From JAAYLU01 sp964458805 (lineage in GTDB: Bacteria > Synergistota > Synergistia > Synergistales > Aminobacteriaceae): a stretch of DNA of 29,947 nucleotides. The notes under the pieces were generated by a model. The model saw only the letters and a list, made by a program, of their open reading frames with translations. It was not told the origin of the DNA and did no database searches. Both the position numbers and the translations under genes were made by a program. The stretch covers positions 1 through 29,947 of the forward strand of contig CAYWKH010000012.1 of NCBI GenBank assembly GCA_964458805.1. Reading direction: 5' to 3'. Numbering within the stretch: the stretch's first letter is position 1; each line of letters opens with the position of its first letter. Shown here one piece after another: positions 7,979 to 16,687 of the stretch.

Positions 7979-9237
7979 AAGGCGGGAGAGTCGTGGTGAT
8001 CGGCGGCGGACCGGCAGGACTGCTGGCTGCTGGAAGGGCGGCCGAGCGCGGCGCTCTCACGACCCTGCTCGAGAAGAACTCCTCCCCGGGGAAGAAACTG
8101 CTGCTGAGCGGCAAGGGGCGGTGCAACCTGACGAGCTCCGAGGAGGACACGGGCCTTTTCCTGTCGAAATTCGGCCGCAACGGCAGGTTTCTCTACTCGG
8201 TCTTCTCCAGGTTTGGCCCGGCCGAGACCATCTCATTCTTCGAGTCAATTGGTGTCGAGTTGGAGGAAGAGAGAGGGAAGAGAATCTTCCCGGCCGCGGG
8301 GGGCGCGCCGGGCGTGCTTGACGCGGTCAGGCGATACTCCGCAGGGGCCGGCGCGGAGATCCGGTGCGAAAATGAGGCCCTCGACCTCGTGGTGCGCGAA
8401 GGTCGCATCCGCGGCGTCCTCACCGAAAATGGCGAGATCGATGGAGACGCGTTCATAATCTGTACCGGCGGCAAGTCCTTCCCGAAGACCGGATCCACCG
8501 GCGACGGATACCGCTTCGCGCGGAGGGCAGGACACACCGTGATACCGCCGGTTCCCGCGCTCTGCCCCGTCAGGACGGCCGAGCAGTGGCCCAAGGCCTG
8601 TCACGGGATGACCCTGCGCAACGTGTCGCTGTCCTTGCGGCGTCACGGCAGGATCATGGCGAGCCGCTTCGGGGAGCTGCTGCTCACCCATTTCGGATTG
8701 AGCGGACCGATCGCCATGGATATGAGCAAGGAGATCGCCGCGGCGCTGGAATCCGGCGGGGGGGAGCTCGTCATCGACCTGAAGCCCGCCCTCACCCACC
8801 AGGTGTTGACGAGGAGGATACGGCGGGACTTCGACAGGCTGAGCGGGAAGCGATTGAAAGAAGCGCTCGGCGGTCTTCTCCCCTCGGGGCTCATCCCGAC
8901 GGTGCTCATGAAGTCCCCGATACCTGAGCAGAAGCTCGTAAACGACATCGGCAACAGGGAGGCGGGCGAGCTCGCGGCCCTGCTCAAGGCGTTCCAGCTC
9001 ACTCCGACCGGGCTCCTTGGCTTCAACTGGGCCGTCGTGACCTCCGGGGGAGTAGCCATTGACGAGATCGATCCCGGGACCATGCGCTCGAAGATCGTAG
9101 AAAACCTGTTTTTCGCCGGGGAGGTCATCGACATCGACGGACCCACAGGCGGCTTCAACCTGCAGATGTGCTGGAGCACGGGACACCAGGCCGGAGAGAG
9201 CGCGGCCGATTATGCGGGGTCCCTGCCGCGGCGATAG
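7975..9237 (+). CDS. HI0933/YhiN-family NAD(P)/FAD-dependent oxidoreductase
   Basis: A 420-residue flavoprotein. The N-terminal Rossmann dinucleotide motif is VVVIGGGPAGLLAAG. The family signatures KKLLLSGKGRCNLTS near residue 40 and FFAGEVIDIDGPTGGFNLQ near the C terminus identify the HI0933 (BaiN/YhiN) family. Some members reduce bile-acid intermediates or oxidise aminoketones, but most have no known substrate. I place the start at the TTG at 7975-7977, overlapping the tex TGA (TTGA), with the purine-rich GGAAGCGGAAAGGG upstream. This gives the family's normal N terminus two to three residues before the first beta strand. The open frame runs far upstream inside tex, which is shadow. Translational coupling to tex is likely. 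Confidence 0.93.
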   Translation: MKGGRVVVIGGGPAGLLAAGRAAERGALTTLLEKNSSPGKKLLLSGKGRCNLTSSEEDTGLFLSKFGRNGRFLYSVFSRFGPAETISFFESIGVELEEERGKRIFPAAGGAPGVLDAVRRYSAGAGAEIRCENEALDLVVREGRIRGVLTENGEIDGDAFIICTGGKSFPKTGSTGDGYRFARRAGHTVIPPVPALCPVRTAEQWPKACHGMTLRNVSLSLRRHGRIMASRFGELLLTHFGLSGPIAMDMSKEIAAALESGGGELVIDLKPALTHQVLTRRIRRDFDRLSGKRLKEALGGLLPSGLIPTVLMKSPIPEQKLVNDIGNREAGELAALLKAFQLTPTGLLGFNWAVVTSGGVAIDEIDPGTMRSKIVENLFFAGEVIDIDGPTGGFNLQMCWSTGHQAGESAADYAGSLPRR

Positions 9238-9251
9238 AGAGGAGAGCGAGC

Positions 9252-11891
9252 GTGCCCTTGATCCACTGTCCTCGATTAAAATTATCCGGACTCCTTGCGG
9301 CTTTGGCCATAATATGCCTGGCGCAGCATCTGTTTGCCCTGCCGGCGCATAAGAGGGTCCTTATTCTAAACTCCTATTCCAACGAGGACCCTTGGACTGC
9401 CGAGGCAAACCGGGGAATCCTGGCGGCTCTGGTGGACAGGGGAGTGACAGCCGAGTTCTTCGTGGAGAATCTTGATGTGGCCGGCACTCTGTCCGCATAC
9501 CACCTGCCGGAATTCCGCAACCTGATGCTCGAGAGATACACTCACAAGAAGCCCGATATAATAATTACCACGGGAAACGAGGCCTTCATATACGCTGTTA
9601 CGCAGGGTGGAACCTCCCTTCCCGACGTCCCGGTCGTATTCTGTTCATTGACGAACAGCACGTTTTTAAAGATCATGCCGCAAAACATGAGGCAGGGGCT
9701 CTTCAGCGAGGATAGGGCGCTGTTCCTGCTGCGGGAGATAACCAGGCTTCACCCGGATGCTCCTGCTGTCGCCGTGGTGGTGGATTCAACTCCCAGGGGC
9801 TTCCATGATATGAACCATGTGAATGATGCCGCCAAGGCCCTGTCGCTCCCTCGACGGTTGATCATCCCGGTGTACGGGTTGGACCTCGACGGAATAATGG
9901 ACCGCCTGTCCGCGCTGGAGCCGGGGAGCGTGGTAATTTTGGGCCACTGCTCCACGGATGACGCAGGCGAAGCCACGCCCCTTCCCAGGCTGGTTGAGGC
10001 GATCCAGTCCGCGTGCAATCTCCCCGTGTACTCGCTCCTCGAGGAGGGAGCCGCCCTCGGCGTACTTGCCTCGGTGACGGGCAGGGGTTACCAGAGGGGG
10101 TATGAGACCGGCGAGATAGCCTTTGACATCCTGTCCGGCACCTCCCCCGAGTCCATCCCCCTGTTGGAGAGCGAGAAGAACCGCCTGCTCTTCAACTACG
10201 CCGGGATGAAGGAGTTCGGGCTCACGCGCGGCGTACTGCCCCCGCAGAGCATAATCCTGGGGGACCCCTTCGCGACCCTCCTGGGGCACGTACCGCTGAT
10301 ATTCGGGAACTTGCTGCTCTTGATGGTGCTGGGCGTATCCGCACTATATTTGACCAGGAGCATCAACGCGAGGAAGAGGGTCGAATCCGAGCTGCTCCTG
10401 CAGGCTGGATACTGGAAGAGCCTGTTCGAAAGCTCGCCGCAGGGGATACTCGTCTACGACGGGACCGGGCGTGTAAAGGAGACAAACCCCAGGTTCAGGG
10501 AGATCTTCAGGCTCGCGCCCCGTGCCGTCCCGGAAAACGTGCTGCCGCTCCTGTCCGGAGCGGGCACCACCTTCAGCGAGGAGGACGTATTCCCGGGAGC
10601 AATGGGCGGCGAAGAGTCCACACCGTGGGCCAGAGAGGCCTCGGTCCCTGATGGGGACGGAGGGATTGTAAACGTATCCTTCCTTTCCTTTCAACTGTCG
10701 TCCGAGGAGGAAAGGACAGACTACTGCGCCCTTTTCGAGGACATCGGTGAGCGAAAGGCGCTACAGGACCTCCTCGCCCGCAGGACGGTCCTGCAGACGC
10801 GGATGGCCGCTATCTCGTCCGGCTTCGTGGTCTCCAGTGATTTCAGGGGCACGCTGGAGAGGGCGCTGCTCGACATGCTGTCGATCTCCAAGGCTCGCCT
10901 CGCCGTCCTTTTCGTAATGTCCTACACAGGTGCGCTCGTGCCGGAGTTGGAAGTCTTTTCCCCAGACGCCGCCCCTTCCTCTCCCACCCGGGCGCCCATA
11001 TTCTCCGAGGGCGAGGATTTCTTCTGGAAGTCGCTGTTGAAAAAGGACAGCCTGCCCACGCTCCTCGTCGTGGACTCGACCGACGAGGAGATGAGCTACG
11101 GCGGTCGAGAGTTTCTCAGGAGGAGAAATATCAGCTCCGTCGCAATTCTGCCACTGCTGCTGAAGGGAAGCCTACAGGGCTTCCTGGCCCTGGCCGATCC
11201 TGATATGCACTGGGCCTACGGCGCCGACGAGCCCGTGCTGTCGGTGCTGTCGAGCCTGCTGGCCATAGCCCTTGAGAGGCGAAAAGAGGAGGAATCGCTG
11301 CGACTGAGCCACAAGCTCATACACGACAGGTTTTCCGGGGCGATTTCGGCGCTGTGCCAGGTCAGCGAGCTCAGGGACATGTCGACAGCCGGCCACCAGA
11401 AGAACGTATCGGCCCTGGCCGAATCCCTGGCTGGCGAGATGGGCCTGTCCGACGAGATCAGGATGGCGGTCAGGTACGCGGGGCTGGTGCACGACCTCGG
11501 CAAGCTGTACATACCGGCCGAGATCCTCGGCAAGCCTCACAGCCTCTCGGACGCCGAGTACAAGCTGGTAAAAAAACATCCGGAATACGGGCACGACATA
11601 CTGTCGCCGCTGGGTTTCCCGTGGCCTCTGGCCGATATCGTTCTTCAGCATCACGAACGCATGGACGGTACGGGGTACCCGTTCGGCCTGACGGGCGAGA
11701 GCATCTGCCTGGAGGCCAGGATCCTGTCCGTGGCGGACGCCTTCGACGCGATGACCTCGGACCGCCCCTACCGCAAGAGGAAGGGCGCGACCGAGGCCCT
11801 GGGAGAACTAGCCGAGCTGGCAGGCTCCTTCTACGACAGGGACATAGCGATGACCTTCATCGGGATGATAGTAAAAAGAGAGCGCCCCTGA
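9252..11891 (+). CDS. Membrane HD-GYP phosphodiesterase with binding-protein-like sensor, PAS and GAF domains
   Basis: An 879-residue signalling protein expected to hydrolyse cyclic-di-GMP. After a hydrophobic N-terminal segment (about 12-30) comes an extracytoplasmic domain of about 310 residues starting KRVLILNSYSNEDPW, resembling the ABC-substrate-binding (TrpX-like) sensors of some histidine kinases. A second membrane helix lies at about 347-370, then a PAS domain (about 385-500, SSPQGILVYDGTGRV) and a GAF domain (about 535-680). A C-terminal HD-GYP domain follows, with VHDLGK at 746-751, HPEYGHDIL and HHERMDGTGYP, so the HD and GYP residues are all present. I chose the GTG at 9252 (14 bp after the upstream stop) because AGAGGAGAG precedes it and it leads straight into the membrane anchor. 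The ligand sensed is unknown. Confidence 0.93.
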   Translation: MPLIHCPRLKLSGLLAALAIICLAQHLFALPAHKRVLILNSYSNEDPWTAEANRGILAALVDRGVTAEFFVENLDVAGTLSAYHLPEFRNLMLERYTHKKPDIIITTGNEAFIYAVTQGGTSLPDVPVVFCSLTNSTFLKIMPQNMRQGLFSEDRALFLLREITRLHPDAPAVAVVVDSTPRGFHDMNHVNDAAKALSLPRRLIIPVYGLDLDGIMDRLSALEPGSVVILGHCSTDDAGEATPLPRLVEAIQSACNLPVYSLLEEGAALGVLASVTGRGYQRGYETGEIAFDILSGTSPESIPLLESEKNRLLFNYAGMKEFGLTRGVLPPQSIILGDPFATLLGHVPLIFGNLLLLMVLGVSALYLTRSINARKRVESELLLQAGYWKSLFESSPQGILVYDGTGRVKETNPRFREIFRLAPRAVPENVLPLLSGAGTTFSEEDVFPGAMGGEESTPWAREASVPDGDGGIVNVSFLSFQLSSEEERTDYCALFEDIGERKALQDLLARRTVLQTRMAAISSGFVVSSDFRGTLERALLDMLSISKARLAVLFVMSYTGALVPELEVFSPDAAPSSPTRAPIFSEGEDFFWKSLLKKDSLPTLLVVDSTDEEMSYGGREFLRRRNISSVAILPLLLKGSLQGFLALADPDMHWAYGADEPVLSVLSSLLAIALERRKEEESLRLSHKLIHDRFSGAISALCQVSELRDMSTAGHQKNVSALAESLAGEMGLSDEIRMAVRYAGLVHDLGKLYIPAEILGKPHSLSDAEYKLVKKHPEYGHDILSPLGFPWPLADIVLQHHERMDGTGYPFGLTGESICLEARILSVADAFDAMTSDRPYRKRKGATEALGELAELAGSFYDRDIAMTFIGMIVKRERP

Positions 11892-11901
11892 GCCTCAAGG
11901 G
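11871..11901 (-). terminator. Candidate terminator downstream of gap
   Basis: On the minus strand an arm CCCTTGA (11895-11901), loop GGC and arm TCAGGGG (11885-11891) form a 7-bp stem with one T-G pair, followed five bases later by TCTTTTTAC. It overlaps the last codons of the convergent HD-GYP gene. A second GC hairpin at 11911-11935 lacks a T tract on either strand. Confidence 0.45.
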
Positions 11902-11947
11902 CCCGGGAGCGCCGTCTCCGCCCGTGTCGGACGGCTTCGTTCCGCGC

Positions 11948-12955
11948 CTACTCCTTCCCTGCCATCAGCTGTGCAAGCTCCAGCATGCGGTTCGAGTAGC
12001 CGTACTCGTTGTCGTACCACACCATGACCTTGGCCACCTTGCCCATTATCACCTTGGTGGAGGGGGCGTCCACGATTCCGGAGTGCGGGTTGCCGATTAT
12101 GTCCGCGGAGACTATCTCCTCGTCGTTGTACTCCACTATACCCTTCAGCTTGCCGCATGCGGCCGCCTTGAGGGCGGCGTTGACGTCCTCGGCGGTCACT
12201 TCTTTTTTGAAGTGAACCACTATGTCGGTCAGAGAACCGTCCGCCACCGGGACCCGGACGGAGATCATATCCATCCTGCCCTTCAGCTCGGGGAAGAGAG
12301 GGACCATGGCCTTCGCCGCGCCAGTGGTGGCCGGCACGAGCGAGACCGCGGCGGCCCTGCCCTTCCTTCCGCCGCCCTTCGGGACGTCGACCAGCACCTG
12401 TGTGGAGGTGTACGCGTGGATCGTGGTGCCCATCAGGTACTCAATGCCGAACGAGTCGTTAAGGACCCTGGTGACAGGCGCCAGCGAGTTGGTGGTGCAG
12501 GAGGCGTTCGATACTACCGCGTGCTTCGCCGGGTCGTACTTGTCCTCGTTGACCCCCAGGACGATAGTAAGGTCGGAGTCGTCGGCCGGTGCGCTGATGA
12601 CCACCCGTTTCGCTCCGGCCTCAAGGTGTGCCGCCGCCTTCTCCCTCTTGGTGAAGAAGCCGGTGCATTCAAGGACGATATCCACCCCAAGCTCCTTCCA
12701 CGGCAGCTTCGACGGGTCCTTCTCCTTGTACAGCGGGATCTTCACCCCGTCTATTACCAGGGAGTCCTCTCCCGCCTCCACGGGGAACTTCGCTCTACCG
12801 TGGACCGAGTCGTACTTGACGAGGTACGCCATCTCCGACGGGGGGGTGAGGTCGTTCAGCGCCACGATCTCCACGTCCTTCGGCTTTCTCTCCACGTAGC
12901 AGCGCAACACAAGTCGCCCAATCCTGCCAAGACCGTTAATCGCAATTCTCTTCAT
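11948..12955 (-). CDS. gap: Glyceraldehyde-3-phosphate dehydrogenase, type I
   Basis: A 335-residue phosphorylating GAPDH, the normal family length. It opens MKRIAINGLGRIGRLVLR with the Rossmann fold. The aspartate in ALNDLT (about 35) is the residue that usually confers NAD preference. The catalytic cysteine is C153 in SNASCTTNS, and the partner histidine is in TTIHAYTSTQ. The C-terminal VMVWYDNEYGYSNRM signature is complete. I chose the ATG at 12953-12955 because AGGAGGTGCAGAG precedes it; the open frame goes on 18 codons without family similarity. It lies 50 bp downstream of the YibE/F gene in the same direction, so it may share that transcript or use its own promoter, for which I see no convincing sequence. 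Confidence 0.97.
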   Translation of the reverse strand: MKRIAINGLGRIGRLVLRCYVERKPKDVEIVALNDLTPPSEMAYLVKYDSVHGRAKFPVEAGEDSLVIDGVKIPLYKEKDPSKLPWKELGVDIVLECTGFFTKREKAAAHLEAGAKRVVISAPADDSDLTIVLGVNEDKYDPAKHAVVSNASCTTNSLAPVTRVLNDSFGIEYLMGTTIHAYTSTQVLVDVPKGGGRKGRAAAVSLVPATTGAAKAMVPLFPELKGRMDMISVRVPVADGSLTDIVVHFKKEVTAEDVNAALKAAACGKLKGIVEYNDEEIVSADIIGNPHSGIVDAPSTKVIMGKVAKVMVWYDNEYGYSNRMLELAQLMAGKE

Positions 12956-13005
12956 CTCTGCACCTCCTGAAGTGTCTGTTCGTCTGATCCTTCGCTTACA
13001 TTTTA

Positions 13006-14184
13006 TCATTCGACGGGCGCCCGGTCGGTCGGTTCTTCATCACGCCGCTTCTCGCGACCGGGACGGGAGCGCCAGATCCACCAGCTGCCGACGCTCGCGG
13101 TCACGGGAATGGTCAGAAGCAGGCCGACTGTTCCAGCGACGCTTCGCAACAGCTCCTGGGCTATGTGGGGATCGTTTACCAGGGCCGTGAAGTCCGGCCC
13201 CTCCATCGCGATCAGGACCACGAAGGGAAGAGAGCTCCCCAGGTAGGCCAGGATCAGCGTGTTTATCATGCTGCCGAGGACGTCGCTGCCTACGTTGATC
13301 CCAGCCTGCCAAAGGCGGCGCACGGGGATCGACGGGTCGTACGAGTACAGCTCCGCCATCGACGAGGTCACCGACACCGCTACATCGAGCACCGCTCCTA
13401 TAGCCCCGACCATCACCGCGGCCAGGAGAAGCCCTTTCAACTCCAGGTGCGGCGCAACCGAGAACAGGAGCACTGCGCTGTCGTTCTCGAGCCCAGTCAA
13501 CTGCCACAGGGCGACCATCAGCCAGCCGGTTATCGAAGCCGCGACCGTGCCCCCCACCGCACCGAGGAAGGGAATAGGCCACAGGGAGCGACTGGGTACC
13601 ACGAACATAATCGTAAGAATAGAGACTCCCGCCACGGCGAGTATCGCAAACGGGACAGGGGTGTGCCCTTCGGCGAGCCTGGGCACGAACCAGCCCAGTA
13701 GCAGGAAGAGCGAGAAGAAGAGCCCCAGGAGGGCCTTCACGCCCGCAAAACCGGTAAGGACCGAGAAGGCCACGCAGGCGAACGTGATGAACCCCGCCAC
13801 GGCCGGGATACGATACCTGTCGCTTATTGAAAACTGTTGGGAGCCATCGTCGAACGTATCCACCAGGAAGAGGTACTCCCTGCCGGGCACGAGCTCGAGC
13901 CTGCTGTCCGCAAGCTGGAGTATCTCAAGCTCCCTCGTCGTCCCGGCCAGTGGGCCGTTTCTGAAGGTTATCCGCATCGCGACCCGCTCGGTGTCCCACC
14001 CGCTTGCATCCTGAAGATCGAAGTCGCTGCTCCTCTCGAGCACCTCCTCAAGTCGGACGACGGCCGAGTCCTCCGTGTTCCACCTGCTTATCACCAGCAG
14101 GTCGGCGCCGCGCGAGGCCAGCCACGCTATAAACGGGGCCAGTATCAACAAGAACAGCGTATTTTTTCCTAAATTTCTTACCAT
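13006..14184 (-). CDS. YibE/F-like integral membrane protein
   Basis: A 392-residue membrane protein of the YibE/F family, whose role is not established. It has an N-terminal membrane helix (LFLLILAPFIAWLAS, about 10-25), a soluble stretch of about 110 residues containing the family-typical VRLEEVLE and VPGREYLFLVDT segments, then roughly seven or eight membrane helices. The conserved GAIGAVLDVAVSVTSSMAEL segment of YibE/F proteins is clear. The C terminus is short and charged. I chose the ATG at 14182-14184: AAGAGGAGATC lies immediately upstream, and it leaves a 10-bp gap after the aldehyde oxidoreductase stop. Longer in-frame starts lie inside that gene. It is probably co-transcribed with it. 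Confidence 0.92.
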   Translation of the reverse strand: MVRNLGKNTLFLLILAPFIAWLASRGADLLVISRWNTEDSAVVRLEEVLERSSDFDLQDASGWDTERVAMRITFRNGPLAGTTRELEILQLADSRLELVPGREYLFLVDTFDDGSQQFSISDRYRIPAVAGFITFACVAFSVLTGFAGVKALLGLFFSLFLLLGWFVPRLAEGHTPVPFAILAVAGVSILTIMFVVPSRSLWPIPFLGAVGGTVAASITGWLMVALWQLTGLENDSAVLLFSVAPHLELKGLLLAAVMVGAIGAVLDVAVSVTSSMAELYSYDPSIPVRRLWQAGINVGSDVLGSMINTLILAYLGSSLPFVVLIAMEGPDFTALVNDPHIAQELLRSVAGTVGLLLTIPVTASVGSWWIWRSRPGREKRRDEEPTDRAPVE

Positions 14185-14194
14185 GATCTCCTCT

Positions 14195-16105
14195 TCACAC
14201 ATCACTCCGGCCAGGATCAAGCCATTGGACGAACTCATCAAGGCCGAGTGATCGCAGTTTTTCCCGAGTCGGGATCCCTTCACTTGTCCACCCCCTGGCC
14301 GGGTAGTACTCCCTCAACTGCGCAGCCAGGTCCGGAAGGGCGTCGGGAGACCCTCCGCTCCCCCTGGGCTCCTCGAGTATCCGACCGGGCAGCGCGTCGT
14401 CGTCCGGTGCAAGGCCGCAGGCGATGTTGAACACCCTCTTCAGGTTGAAGATCCTCTCTCCGGCGAGCAGCAGCTCCTCCGCGGTCATGTCCCAACCGGT
14501 GATCCCGTTGAGCCACGTGAGAATGTCGTCCATCCGCGTCGCGGAGAAGGGGAACTTGCACATCTTGAGCGAGTCGAGCACCCCCATCATGTTCTGGAAA
14601 ACGACGTTCAAACTCCCCTTCCCCTCGTCAAGCGTCCTGTCCAGCACCTCGTTCACGCCAAAGTCGGGATAGGTCGCGCTTCTCTCGAAGGAGTAGGTGT
14701 AGCCCGACAGGTGGCACGCCCCTCTGCTCGAGGTCGCGTATCCCGCAGCCAGGCTCTTGTAGCATCGCGGGTCGTGGGCTGGGAGGTCCATGCCCTTGAC
14801 GTGTATCGCGTACCTCGGGGCGTCTCCCCCGATGCGCTCGGCGGCCTTCCTCGTGCCCAGCGAAAGCAGTCCCCCGACTCCCGTGCCGGCGGCGATGTCC
14901 GACAACAGGCGGAGCATGGCCTCGCCGTCCCCCCAGCGGAGCGGGTAGCCGATGTCCCCCTCGGTCAGGATGTCCCTCTCGAAGAGTTCCATGGCGAAGG
15001 CCACGGTCGAGCCTGCCGAGATGGTGTCCATTCCGGTCCTGTTGCAGATGTCGTTTGCGCGGCCTATGACCTCCAGGTCGTCGACGAGGCAGTTGCTCCC
15101 CAGCATCCCGATGGTCTCGTACTCGGGGCCGGCGCCCTTGATCCCGTCGAACTCGACGTCCCGCCCGCAACGTATCGGGCACGAGACGCACCCCCAGTTG
15201 CCGGTCAGTATCGTGTCCGCCATGGCCTGGCCGGTAATCGACTGGACATTCTCCCGCCACGACCCCATGCTCCAGTTCTTTATCGGCAGGTCCCCGTTTC
15301 GCTCCGCCAGGGCAACTCCCCCCGCGGTGCCGAAACGCGTCATCGACTGGAGCTTCTCCATGTATATCCTGGCCATCTCTGAGGACTTGGCGCGTACCGC
15401 TTGCTCGTCGCGCATGGCAGCCCTGGCGCTCCCACGGGACACCACAGCCTTCAGGTTCTTCGAGCCCATGACGGCGCCCATCCCGCCTCTGCCGGCTGCC
15501 CTGGCATTCCTGCCGTCGTGCATGATGTTGGAGAACAGCACCATCCTCTCGCCCGCGGGGCCTATACATGCGACCCCGGACGGGCGCCCTTCTATCTCCA
15601 GCAGAAGCTCCTCCGTCTCAAAAGCATCGCGGCCCCAGAGTTCCGATGCATCCTTAACCGTCACATATCCCTCGACCAGCGTCACGTAGACGGGCGACTC
15701 CGCCCTGCCCAGGAAGACCACGCCTCCAAAGCCGGACCTTCCCATGTGAAACCCGAAGGCCCCGCCGCAGTCCGACTCCCCGAACATATCCGTGAGAGGC
15801 GACTTGGACGTCACGTGGTGCCTCCCCGAGGTCGGTATCCCCGTCCCCTGGAAGAGGCCGTTCGTGAAGATCAGCGGGTTTTCCGGGGAGAGCGCGGCGA
15901 GCTTCGGAGAACCATACCTGAACAGGAGCCAAGTCCCGAGCCCCGAGCCCCCCAGGTATTTTCGAAGAAGGTCCTCCTCAGCCGTTACGTAGTTCACAGA
16001 GGACGTCGTAAGGTTGACCACCGCCACTCTCATGGCCGGCGAGCTGGACGCGAAAGCACCCGACAGCCGGGGGAGAGGGCCTGCTCGATCCTGTTCTCCC
16101 TTCAA
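14195..16105 (-). CDS. aor: Aldehyde:ferredoxin oxidoreductase (tungsten/molybdopterin family)
   Basis: A 636-residue member of the AOR family, enzymes that carry a bis-pterin tungsten (or molybdenum) cofactor and one 4Fe-4S cluster and oxidise aldehydes to acids with ferredoxin. Cluster ligands are visible as CVSCPIRC (C306, C309, C313) and a distant C516 in LKMCKFP. AOR-type pterin-binding segments include GGSGLGTWLLFRYG, TSGRHHVTSKSPLTDMFG and GRGGMGAVMGSKNLKAV. Family similarity begins at MRVAVVNLTTSSV. I nevertheless annotate the TTG at 16103-16105, because AAGGAG lies 9-12 nt upstream while the internal ATG (16033) has no ribosome site. The 24-residue extension is thus tentative. It lies 45 bp after a CHR transporter pair and 10 bp before the YibE/F gene. 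In amino-acid fermenters such enzymes are thought to handle aldehydes from 2-keto acids. Confidence 0.95.
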   Translation of the reverse strand: MKGEQDRAGPLPRLSGAFASSSPAMRVAVVNLTTSSVNYVTAEEDLLRKYLGGSGLGTWLLFRYGSPKLAALSPENPLIFTNGLFQGTGIPTSGRHHVTSKSPLTDMFGESDCGGAFGFHMGRSGFGGVVFLGRAESPVYVTLVEGYVTVKDASELWGRDAFETEELLLEIEGRPSGVACIGPAGERMVLFSNIMHDGRNARAAGRGGMGAVMGSKNLKAVVSRGSARAAMRDEQAVRAKSSEMARIYMEKLQSMTRFGTAGGVALAERNGDLPIKNWSMGSWRENVQSITGQAMADTILTGNWGCVSCPIRCGRDVEFDGIKGAGPEYETIGMLGSNCLVDDLEVIGRANDICNRTGMDTISAGSTVAFAMELFERDILTEGDIGYPLRWGDGEAMLRLLSDIAAGTGVGGLLSLGTRKAAERIGGDAPRYAIHVKGMDLPAHDPRCYKSLAAGYATSSRGACHLSGYTYSFERSATYPDFGVNEVLDRTLDEGKGSLNVVFQNMMGVLDSLKMCKFPFSATRMDDILTWLNGITGWDMTAEELLLAGERIFNLKRVFNIACGLAPDDDALPGRILEEPRGSGGSPDALPDLAAQLREYYPARGWTSEGIPTREKLRSLGLDEFVQWLDPGRSDV

Positions 16106-16150
16106 AACCAGTCACTCCTTTCTTCAGCGACGTGCCGACCGCCGAAGCTG

Positions 16151-16687
16151 CTATAATAACAGCGCACCCACCCCTCCCGCGCACAACAGGAGCAGTTGAG
16201 GGTAGCGCGCGAACAATCGAGTCCTGCTCAACATGAGCAGAAGGGCCGACAGCACCGGCAACCTCCAGTCCCGTGCCAGCGGTCGGGCCACAACCCAGAA
16301 AGCCGCGAGCAACATCCCCGACACCGCCGGCCTGAGAGCCCTCCGAACCCTCTCCACGCCCCTTCTTAACTCTCCCGGGGCCCTCGACAGCAGGAACAGG
16401 AAGGAGACCAGCAGGGCAAGCGGTGCCAGGACGACCGACAGGGTGGCCACACACGCTCCCGGCGTCCCGGCGATCCGGAATCCGACGAAGGTGGCCGCGT
16501 TGATCGCCAGGGGTCCCGGTGTCATCTGGGCGAGGGAGACGACCTCGGAGAAGGCTCTCTCGCTCAACCACCCCCTTGAGACCACGAGCTCGTAGTTAAT
16601 GAACGGGATGGTCGCCAACCCCCCGCCGAACGCGCCTAATCCGATCCTGGCGAAAACTGATGCCAGCGAGAGCAAGGTGCTCGTCAT
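16151..16687 (-). CDS. CHR-family transporter, second half-size subunit
   Basis: A 178-residue membrane protein of the short-chain CHR (chromate ion transporter) type, in which two separate half-size proteins replace one ChrA. The N-terminal signature is visible as FARIGLGAFGGGLATIP and is followed by SLAQMTPGPLAINAATFVGFRIAG, containing the conserved PGP. About five or six membrane helices follow. Its ATG overlaps the TGA of the preceding half-gene as TGATG, so translation is coupled. Characterised CHR proteins export chromate, and some members may carry other oxyanions. The neighbouring oxidoreductase makes tungstate or molybdate conceivable, but that is only inference. Confidence 0.92.
   Translation of the reverse strand: MTSTLLSLASVFARIGLGAFGGGLATIPFINYELVVSRGWLSERAFSEVVSLAQMTPGPLAINAATFVGFRIAGTPGACVATLSVVLAPLALLVSFLFLLSRAPGELRRGVERVRRALRPAVSGMLLAAFWVVARPLARDWRLPVLSALLLMLSRTRLFARYPQLLLLCAGGVGALLL

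Noticed and set aside
11911..11935. GC-rich hairpin (GCCGT..CCG / CGG-ACGGC) between the convergent HD-GYP and gap genes as a terminator
   Set aside because: The stem needs a two-base bulge and there is no T run on either side, so I did not annotate it as a terminator. It may still contribute to bidirectional transcript ends.
11354..12970. A 538-codon plus-strand frame across the HD-GYP and gap genes
   Set aside because: It overlaps two well-supported genes in other frames, crosses the convergent terminator region and has no recognisable protein features.
14711..15382. 223-codon plus-strand frame antisense to the aldehyde oxidoreductase
   Set aside because: It is wholly inside a convincing AOR gene, with no ribosome site and no motif.
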